Source of the DNA: Polyodon spathula
Taxonomy: Eukaryota > Chordata > Actinopteri > Acipenseriformes > Polyodontidae
DNA length: 64,000 nucleotides
Assembly (NCBI RefSeq): GCF_017654505.1
Contig: NC_054552.1
Coordinates: 35,035,597 to 35,099,596, forward strand
Direction: 5' to 3'
Shown here piece after piece: positions 51,301-61,500 of this stretch; the stretch's first letter is position 1; each line of letters starts with the position of its first letter. The notes below the pieces were generated by a model. The model did not search any database. It was not told the origin of the DNA and saw nothing but the letters and a program-made list of their open reading frames with translations. Position numbers and translations under genes: made by a program.

Positions 51301-52220
51301 TGGGGTGAATGTTGCAGCTTGTGGTAAGAAGGTAGGCAGTACTGGTTACAGCAGAGGTCTGCTAGGGTTCATATTCAGTAAGCCAGTGGCAAGCAGTTGA
51401 GACAGGATGTGAAGTGAGGAAAAACTGGGTTTGCAGGGAGGATTTCTGATTGTTAGTAGATATGAAAATAAGCAGAAACGTTAAGCTAAAGTTAATTACT
51501 GTTAATTGTATCCACAATGGCTTTCGGTTGATTCAGTCATAATTATTGTTTGCCTTACTGTAAATACACAGCCTTTGTTGTAACTCACCTATAGACTATA
51601 TCTCTCTGCTGGATAAAAGGTTGTGTTTCATGAATTTGCTCTTCAGATTAAATTATGGCTGGTACAAGATTTCATGACCTTTGAATGGCTTTATTATAGC
51701 ATAAATGTAGGAATTCACAAGCTGATGATAGCTGTTGTAAAAGCAGGGTTTCATTTGCAATGTCTACGTGTCTCTGGTAGACACTGGTATTTCTACGTTC
51801 CCCTGTGTGCGCACTTTGCAAGGCTGTAAATTACTTTATGTGACTGAATTGGTCCCCAGGGAATGCTTCTTATAAATACACATGTCCAAGTACAAAGATT
51901 TGTTACTGGCATGTAGTATTAGCGTCATTTAATAAAATTATTATATAACTATATTATAGATCTCGTGAGCCAGCAGAAGGTCTGTCTCACATGACATGGT
52001 TTTCTGACCACTGTGATTTAATCTTAGCAAAGACATCATATACAACAGGAAGCTGCCTGAAGCCAGCCCTCATTGTTGTTTTAATAAAACACAAAGTCAA
52101 ATGCACAAGTATTTAGTTTGGCTCCAGCTTGTAGGATTGTGGTGAAACTACAGTTACTGTTAATGCCTCACAAACTGTGGGCTATTGACACATGTGTGTG
52201 TGTATTTGTTTGTGAGTCTG
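48307..52220. other. Spacer, nothing recognised
   Basis: About 3.9 kb of AT-rich intergenic sequence with no supported exon. Short direct repeats such as CAAGTCAAGTCACGTCACG near 48921 are minor. Confidence 0.5.
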
Positions 52221-52221
52221 C

Positions 52222-52227
52222 ATTTAT

Positions 52228-52267
<40 letters not shown>

Positions 52268-52350
52268 ATGTATATGTGTGTGTCTGTGTGTGTGTGTGTA
52301 TGTATGTATATGTGTATGTATATGCTGGTTGTGTGTGTGTGTGTTTGTGA
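52222..52350. repeat. (TG)n and (TATG)n compound microsatellite
   Basis: A TG run to about 52268 followed by degenerate TG/TATG to about 52350. Confidence 0.93.
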
Positions 52351-52398
52351 CAGATATAGAAATAATCTCCACAACTAGGACTGCAGCAGTCTGAGTCG

Positions 52399-52506
52399 AG
52401 GGCACAGTGAGCGCACAGTGAGCGCACAGTGAACGCACAGTGAATGCACAGTGAGCGCACAGTGAGCGCACAGTGAATGCACAGTGAGCGCACAGTGAAT
52501 GCACAG
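52399..52506. repeat. 11-bp minisatellite, about ten copies
   Basis: The unit is GCACAGTGAGC with GCACAGTGAAT and GCACAGTGAAC variants. Confidence 0.94.
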
Positions 52507-54478
52507 GGGCAATGAATGTTTGTGAGATCCACTTAATCCGTAAAGCAAAAAACAACAGTGCAGGAGATGGGCATACCCTTTCATGCTATAGATCTCGTCA
52601 TCAAGACATTATCGTCTGCCTCTTTTATTGCTGGTTAGAAGGGCAGTAGAGAGTCTTTGTGGAATCTTTGTCTAGCCACCTCCTAATGTACGTGACGCAA
52701 TGATGTTAAAATACTCAGAAGCAGTGGCTCCCAACGTCACGGCAGGGGCAGGCAGTTTAATGGCAGAGCTTGATTGAAGTTTTCACAGCTGATCTGGCAG
52801 CAGTGGCAGCAGCAGTCTTGTGCACTGAAGAGCCCCGATTCTGAGTCCCAGGACAGAGGCTTCTTCTGGAGGCTGTTGTTTTGCAATCCTGCATACTCTG
52901 ATTTAACGGTATTCTGTATTCTACTGCATGTGTTCTTGTTTTATGCAGTACCATTGCAAGGATTTCACTCCACGATGCAGTCGGCATACATTCTGCACAG
53001 AGCTTCATTTTATATACAATGGGAGCACACAGCTGTCGTTTGCTGTGCTCACTTATGTGAATTCACTTCGTCGGCAGGCAGGGGCTTCCATACACAAGTC
53101 TGCACACGTCCCTGATGTTTCATAAGAGCAGTTAGAAAAATGAGGATGGTATGTCATTGTGGAGCGCTTCCCTGAAGGAATGAATAGCAGTATCATTGAG
53201 ACACTGTCACTTCTCCTTGCAGAACTATCTGAACTCCTTCCAGTAGATGCTCACAGTGTGTAAATGTGTAAATGTGTTTTGCCTTGTGGAGAATTTGCAT
53301 TGCAGTTAAACTGTATTATAACTGCAGTCAGAATGTTAAAGCAGAGCGCATCTGATAGAACGTGTTGACTGACTGATTTTAATATGGGACAAAGGATCCA
53401 ATTCCAAACAATAATCAGTTCACTTTGAGTTTTACATCTCTCAGTTGCCAAGCAACGAAACTGGCAAGTAACTTGTTGCTGGGGAAACTGTAAACCTAAA
53501 GAGGTTGTCAGGAGCAAGATTTATTGTGGTGATATTTTATAACGGGGAGCTGGGGTTATTTGCTTATTTGTTTATTTTTGAACTTGTCCATTAATTAGCT
53601 TCAGGGTTTTTCATTTCCAATTTCAGTGAATAGTAATCGAGTGTATACTGTGCCTTTGAGCTGCCACACTAGCTTATAGCATGCATTACATGTGGGAGGG
53701 ATGGACAAGAGCACCCCAGTGCAGTATTTAAGGAATCAGCAAAGGGGATGTAGACTCACCCCCAGAAATACAGGACATCTCCAAGTATCAATGCAGTAAC
53801 GATGGGCATTCCACAGTGGAAAATTGGGCAGAAAGAAGTTCTTTATTTGGATGGAGGCAACATGTTTGCTGACTTTCACAGATATGTGTATTTAAGCACA
53901 AGCTGACAATGCATTCGGTGTTTGATTGGAGGGCAGGGCAGCTGAGACTCTCAGCACTCCGGGTCAAGTAGCAAGGAGTCTGGGCTGGAAGTCAGAAGCA
54001 GGATTATTATACAGAAAGGATACTGTTGTCATTTACACTCTATTACTGCATAATGCTCTGCTGTGCTGTACCAAGGTAAAAGCCCAGTGACGTGTGGTAA
54101 AGGATATTTAGTAATATGCAGATGCTTCAGATTTCGTGAATGCTTGATGATGATGATGATAATAGTAATGTAACTCCAAACTGCAGAACTGTATTTCTTT
54201 AAAGGCTATACAGTAATGCCAGAGGTTCACCCCATTATGCATGGCATGAGGGCACACTTGTAGTTTTGTGAGGTGTTCACCATGCCCCCCTGCTTATTTC
54301 AGTAGATCCCAGATTCCAGCCCTGGGGAATGTACTTGGAATGGATCCGAGTGCTGTGCTGTAACACAGTTCTATCTAGTCTGAGCAGCTGGCGGGTCGCT
54401 AATTCCCTTGAGTATTTCAAGTGTGTGCCAGTGGGCTGCCTTCCTGAGCTGTGTCTCATTGAGCGAGCGAAGCAGAAA
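52507..54478. other. Spacer, nothing recognised
   Basis: No exon, RNA gene or array identified. Confidence 0.5.
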
Positions 54479-54625
54479 CACTCCACTGCAGGGCCCTCCT
54501 CCACATGAACCAACCAGACCTTTTCTACCCACTTCCCAACTGAGTCCCACACTCCACTGCAGGGCCCTCTTCCACATGAACCAACCAGACCTTTTCTACC
54601 CACTTCCCAACTGAGTCCCACACTC
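54479..54625. repeat. 72-bp direct duplication
   Basis: CACTCCACTGCAGGGCCCTC then CACATGAACCAACCAGACC then TACCCACTTCCCAACTGAGT is present twice in tandem, near identical. Confidence 0.9.
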
Positions 54626-55427
54626 TGCAGCTTCCTGCTGAGGTCCACAAATTGACACAGGTCAGGGGTCACACTAAAATCCCACCGGATGAGCCTTAAA
54701 AAAAGAAATGGGGACACTGTGTAAAGAAATGGGGTTTTACCGTGTAAAGAAATAATAGAAACATGGCTTGTTTAGCCTACAGTGACAGCATCAAATGCTA
54801 CTACTACCAGTAACATTTCACAACAAGTGTAGCAGGTGAAGCAGTTCAACTAGTCATCACCCTTATGGCTGGGATTTACGACAGTCATAAACTCCTTGTG
54901 TGGTCTATGAGGGAACGTATCTACATGATTGCAGGGGTTAAATAAAGACTTTAGTTTCTAAACGAGCTGTTGGACTGCAGAGCACCCTCCAGCTGAGCAG
55001 GTAATGTCTTCAGCATGCCAGACTCACTTGAGGGGTCTTCACAGTCACAGTGCTGCACCTAAAACAGAAAGCTTTCCTTTCACTACTGAACCGAGTGAAT
55101 GAAACAGCTCTGCTCATTTTAACTAACCTTACTTTGCTTTTTATTGTATTAGTGTGTTTTATTTTAATGAAATGTAATTAAATCTCTCCCTTTTTGATCA
55201 ATACTGGCCTTTCCTTTGCTGTTCTAGACCCATGCCTTAAGGGCAGAGGATTGTAGTTCTGAGCTTACCAAGGAAAACAGCTCAATTGCTGTCGAATTTA
55301 CTCTATGCAGCATTTATTATTCCACTTTGTTTGAAGAGTTCCATTTGTAACACATCAGGAATCCAGAGGAAGCTTTCTGTATGCAGGGAATCATGCAGCT
55401 CTCCAGCTAATTACGAAGAATAGGAAC

Positions 55428-55442
55428 ACTGCCCCCTTGTGT
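55428..55442 (-). promoter_or_regulatory. CTCF-like motif, minus orientation
   Basis: ACTGCCCCCTTGTGT is the reverse complement of ACACAAGGGGGCAGT, a good match to the CTCF core. It faces the plus-oriented motifs at 10.9 and 39.3 kb. Function is inferred. Confidence 0.4.
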
Positions 55443-57595
55443 TTCCAGAGGGTGTTGCCTTCAGCTGATACATACAGGGCAGGACCTATAAACAGACACC
55501 CAGCCCCCTGCTGCGGCAGTATGCAGTCAGTTCCAGCAATGTAATAAAGTCATGGAAGTTTTTAAAATAACAAAATGCACTCTGATTGAATTACACCCCC
55601 TTCATAGCTTGCAAAGTCGTCCTCTCCCTGCACAGGCTTGCCTAAATGTGAGGGACAGTCCTTTAGATACCTTACCATGTCACTGTCGACCTTGGCAATG
55701 GGCTTGGGTCTCAGCACTAATAATCACCATAGCATATTCTCACACACTAATCTGCTGTATTATGCTATTTGAATGATTAGAAGAGTTTGTTGAATATGAT
55801 TGTAAGGGAGAAATACCAAAGACGCTGTTCACATTGTGCAGTCAGATCAGACTGCAGCACAAAATAACTCAACAGGGTTAATAAACACAAAGGTTTCCCA
55901 GAAGGGAGCAGGGATCCCCAATTTACCTGAAATAAATTGTACCTCCAAAACACGTTCCATTAACTCCTAAACATAATAAAATAACTACAGCGTCAAAATC
56001 CATGTTTAAATAAAGAAGAATGAAAGGGGTCACACTTGCCTCCTTGCATTAGTGAATACTAGGCAGTGTATGTCTTTGCCTGGTTTGAATAGAAAAGTAA
56101 ACAGAGTTTGTTTAGCCTGACGAATCCTCAGTCTCACTGCATTTGGAAATGTGCTGTGCTGTACGAAATATACCAAGCGACTCAAACAACAGCAGCCAGG
56201 AAATTGCTTTAATTGAGCCATCAACTTCAATTATACTCTCGGAGCATCTAGTACCTGCGGAAATGCCCTGCTGTGTCTGAAGCTGACTCTTTGATTCACC
56301 TCTTCTGAGGTTAGGATCGAGTGTGGTAGAGCTGCCTCCCCTGCCTAGACCTGGCACAGCCTTAGACCCCTCCTGTTGCTTAACCCTCAAGCCTGGGGCA
56401 CTGTCAGCTGCTTGACAAACAAAGTTTACCTTTTGGTACTAGCCTGGGTTTGCATTGCTGGCCTGAGAGCTTTGAGATTATGGTGTGTATGAATTAGTAT
56501 TTTGTTTTTCAGGGGTCTAGTCATCTGTTCTGAGCGTGCACCTTGCTGCTTGCTAACTATTCTTTTCCATTTAACAAGGTATTTCAATGTTAGGCGGTCC
56601 CAATTCCTTTAAGCACGACAGCTTGAGTGTTACTCTGTTGTTTCTGTGGCCCCTCTGAGCTCCATGCCAGACCAAACAGAATGTCCATTTTAAACTGCCA
56701 GCCAGGCCACAGCCTCCAACAGATGGGCAAAGCGATCTTGTTTGACCATTAAAAAAACAGGTGTCTTACAGTTTCACTACAGAAATCATGACTGAGTGTT
56801 TGTTATGGAAGTTATGGGTAAGAACAGGTGTAGCTATATCAATGGGAACATTTCTGTGACCTGCTCCCTCTATTATATAGTAGTTACATATATAAATACA
56901 ATAATAATCTCTGTTAGACCTGCCTCAGACCAGGGGGCCTCTGGTTCAAATCCCAGGCAATGTCACTTTCTATAGAGATAAATGGAGCTGGTGTGCAGTA
57001 TAATGTGCAATTCCAACAATGCAGTCCTGACCTTGAAGACACCTGGAGGAATGTGGGAAGCACAATCTCATTCGCAAGTAGCAGAGTATCAGAGCTGCTG
57101 CTCCTGATAATCCAGGGATTCAGCCTGGGTGGTGCTGGGGGTGGACAAGTGTTTTCCATCCTGGCATATTCCCCAATGGCATTGCTGTAATCTTGACAAG
57201 CTCCCACTCTAGTATGGAGAGATGTAGCCGTTTGGTATCTATGAATATGATGAGGGGGTGGGGTATGGTGAATCTTACCATGCTGTTGCCTAACATGGAG
57301 TTCTGTACTGGTGCCCCCCCTGCTGAGAATGCCTCCTTGTCATCACTCAGCTGCTCAATCCAGCCCAGAAGAGAAAGAGGAAAGTGAAACTATTACTGGT
57401 TACTTCAGCCTCTCTCTCCCCGTCCTTCTCTACTTTTCATTTTCCTTTTCTCTCTCGCCTTGGCCATGGTCACCATGGCAGCAGTGGAGTGCTGTGCTGA
57501 TTACACAAGCAGGGATTGTTGGAAAGGTCTCTCTGATAATCCTGTCTCCTTCTCAGTAGAGAGTGTGCAGTGCAGTCAGATCCTATCACAGCTTC

Positions 57596-57598
<3 letters not shown>

Positions 57599-57639
<41 letters not shown>

Positions 57640-57824
57640 TTTTTAAAATAAAAGTAGCACACTTCCTGTGTCTCAATACTTTGAGAGGAGTGCACATTAT
57701 TGTGTTTCCTATCACAGCACTGACTGATCCATTTAAAACACTGGAACCCTGGGAAAGTACTGAAGTGCGCATCTGAATGCATGTATTGATTAGGACTGTT
57801 TAAAAATAAAAAAAACACATGTCT

Positions 57825-57896
<72 letters not shown>
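57599..57896. repeat. Two (CA)n microsatellites
   Basis: CA runs at 57599-57635 and 57826-57896, separated by unique sequence. Confidence 0.95.
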
Positions 57897-58163
57897 CAGT
57901 TCACCGAAACCCCTCTCCTGTCCCACAATCCACCCCCCTGTCATTCCCTTCTGGAGTACTCTGATCTCTAGAGTCCCTCAGGCTGTCAGTCCCTTTATAT
58001 AGGAAACTCGTCTCAGCGTCCTGGCACACATGGGCTGATGGATTTATCTCTGGAGATAGAGTTACAGGCTGCAGGCTCCCCCCCCCTTTCCCTCCCCTCC
58101 CCTCCTCGGCTTTCTTTTTAAATTGTCCTGAGAGTGTGCTGCAGCTCTGCCCCATGGTTTGGA

Positions 58164-58170
58164 TATAAAG
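58164..58170 (+). promoter_or_regulatory. TATA-like element upstream of AGBL1 exon 1
   Basis: TATAAAG lies 37 bases before the first ATG at 58207, a possible core promoter. Alternatively GTCTGTACAG at 58192-58201 could be an acceptor joining an upstream non-coding exon; sequence alone does not decide. Confidence 0.35.
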
Positions 58171-58206
58171 TGGTCTGCCTATGCTTATTGTGTCTGTACA
58201 GAGCGA

Positions 58207-58446
58207 ATGCAAGTGGCCATGGCGGGCCCATGCCCCAGAGGACTGGAGGTGCTGCTCTCAACGTTACAGGTAGGAGACTGCGAGTCCTGTGAGCATGTTC
58301 TACCCTACCGGCAAGCCACTGACTACACCAGCTGAACTGCATGCAAAGAGCGAGGAGGGGGAGAGTCAATGAAAAAAGGGTTTCAACTAAATCATCAGAA
58401 CGCTATAGAGCCATACGGCCACCTAGAATTTCAGAATTTAAAAAAC

Positions 58447-58538
<92 letters not shown>

Positions 58539-61500
58539 TCAGATCTTTTCTTGAACTTCATGTAATCAAAGAAACTACAAAATGATTTCACAGAAGTCTA
58601 CCAGAAGCCTTAATATTAGTGCAGTATTTCGTGTTAGATTTTGAAATGTCAATTTTTGTCAGTTTTTTGTTAAGTATATGGAAAACTATGAAGTGGTGTG
58701 TAATTCAATATGCTAACATGACATTATTAAACAGGTTTTATTCCACTTGATATTATTGATCCTTAACCCTAGCATTATTAATTCATTGTGATAAGCATTC
58801 ATTTTAAACTGTTGTCAGTATGTTTAAGTGTGGCATGGATATGAAAAAAAGAATCCTTTCAAGAGAATACAGTAGAAATATGCCAAGAATTTACTGCATT
58901 CCATTTGTGTAATTGACTTCTGGTGTAGTTAATTTGTACTCCATTTTACTCTGAAGTAACAGCAGCGCTGGCCTGTATATCAAGCTCCTTCGTCAGGACT
59001 GGCGAGGGGAGACCAGGGGCACAAGCTGGGAAGTGCGCTAGAAGTATGACCACAAGATTTGCATCACCATATAGAATTAATTCATTTTACTTCATAAAGT
59101 CAAATTATACCTGCTGAATAATCAATCAATCAATCAATCTTTATTTTGTATAGCGCCTTTCATAGTGGAGCACCATCACAAAGAGCTTTACAAGACGCAG
59201 TAACAACAAGAAAACCCATAATAATTTAAATACAGAGAAATGCATAACACATGATATACAGTAAAAAAAAAAGTTACAGACTGGTCCTCAGTATAACAAA
59301 CATTACAGACTGGTCCTCAGTATAACAAACATTACAGACTGGTCCTCAGTATAACTAACATTACAGACAGGTCCTCAGTATAACTAACATTACAGACAGG
59401 TTCTCAGTATAGCTTTGGAGTGGGAGTCAGGGCTCTCTATAATAAAGCAGATTGTCTCCCCGCATATTTTTATTTCCATGTGTCTTTTGCTGCTGCCATT
59501 TTAAATGCCTCTGCTTCTCATGATAAATTGTGATAGAGTCGAGCCAATGATGCAGATGTTATTTTCATGTGAAAAACATACGCAGAGCAAAAGCCACGCA
59601 GCCTCTCATTCTGTCTAGAGTGTCCATTATTTACCAGCAGACACACTGTATAAACAGGGAGCAAAGCCTTCAGCTGAGAGATACTGGAAATATCTGCGGT
59701 GATTGTGCAAAGTGCAAACTCACAGCCCTGGGTCATGAAGTCATCAGACTCCTCCCACACACAAAATAAACAGCAGGGTTGTTTTGTCAGCAGGTGACTG
59801 TATGCTGGGTCTGGTATTGTGGGGTGCCGTGGCAACCCTACTCCACGTGCAAGCTGCCAGTGCTTGAAATGGGATTTCAAAAGTACCAGTGCTCAACACT
59901 ATCAACACACACACACACAGATCCAATGCACAAGCACAAAAACAAAGTAGTGGCCATGCCGAAGTGAATGGAAAAGGCAGACTGAGACTTTACAGGCAAT
60001 AGGAGCAGCAATAAGAAACTGTGAGAACTTGAACACTGGTATTGGAGAATGAGTCAAAGCAAAACTCCAACCCTTCCAACTGAGCCCTGGGAACACTGTT
60101 ATCAATCTGAGCACGTCCCAGGTGAGACGATTTGAAGTTAAGCAGACATGTTTTACATGATTAACATGCGTCAGATCATTAATACAAAGACAGACCCCTC
60201 TCTGACTCATGCTGTTTGCTTCCCTCCATTCAAGTGCCAAAGTAATCATTGCTGAGGGTTATAATGGCACTCAAACCAGTGTGTTTCCTTCTTGTGGTGA
60301 GCCACGGCAACATCATCACAATAACTGAAGTACATCTTCACAAAACAGACTGAAACTTGGTAGAAACTAAAGTCAAACGGAACCCAGGCTGAGAAATATT
60401 TAGATTACGTCATTTAAAAAGGGATTGAGAAAGGCCTCCTAATAAGAATATTGCAAGAAAAAATCCTAATGCTGGAGTTTCAGAAAAATAACTAATACGT
60501 TTGTTACTTTAGCCAAGTGCATAACAGATTTTACAGTTAAATAATAATAATAATCCTATAATAATAATAATAATCATAATAATTAATAATATAAACTAAT
60601 AAAATTTATATAAACTGATATAATAGAAAGTCTCTTAAGAACTCTCAAGGCATTTGTTTCTCATTTTGTAAAATATAAGACATTTTCACCTTTCCAAAAA
60701 ATAAAGCACTGTGTAAATGTGGCTGAAAGGGGGAGGTGACTCTACCAGAACCTATCTAACCCTGTCAGTGTAGTGCACAGTAAAACACTGTAGAGCTGCG
60801 ACAGTATACAGCAAAACCAGACAGTACCGCCACAGAGTTTCTCATCTGGCTAATAGCTTCATAAAACATAAAAACCAAACAAGCTGCTATTTACATCAGC
60901 AACACAAACGACAGTTTCCTAAATAATAATACAGTAATCCCTTTTGGTACTTGCTGTTTATCGTGAAGCTACTTTTAAAATGCTTTTACCTCTCGGGTGC
61001 CTCAAATGCCTTGCCTGGGGAGAAGCGCCCTGATAGGGATGAGAGGGAGGTCGGGAGACTCTGCTCCCCTCTCTGAGAGACAGAGAGGCTGGGATGCTGT
61101 GCCAGTCGTGGAGGTATTATAGTGTGAAGTGGACACCCCATTTCCTTTTACTGGTCGAGAGTGATAGTACAGTGCAGCCATCTCTCCAGTGTGCCCTGCA
61201 CTAACAGGCTGTTTAAAGAATATCTGTTAGCTGTGACAGGCCCTGGGAAGCAGGTGTCAGGCTGAGTGGGTGACATGTCTCTCCAGGCAGTGCTGGTGAG
61301 CGCCGGGGTGCCTTTGATGGGTCAGGGACTCATGACAGGGCAGGCAGTGTGTTAATAGTGTAATTGGAAGGCAGAAGTAGAAACCACTAGGTCAAATAAG
61401 AAGTGACAGCTGTATACGGTTTTCTCAGCAGAAAACACCCAGTGCAAGTTGTTTGTTGACACTGTTCGGGCGTCTGAGTTGATTGCAGTTGAAAACAAGC

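Noticed and set aside
56943..56953. Pol III B-box match GGTTCAAATCC
   Set aside because: No A box or tRNA-like fold at the right distance upstream; too weak alone.
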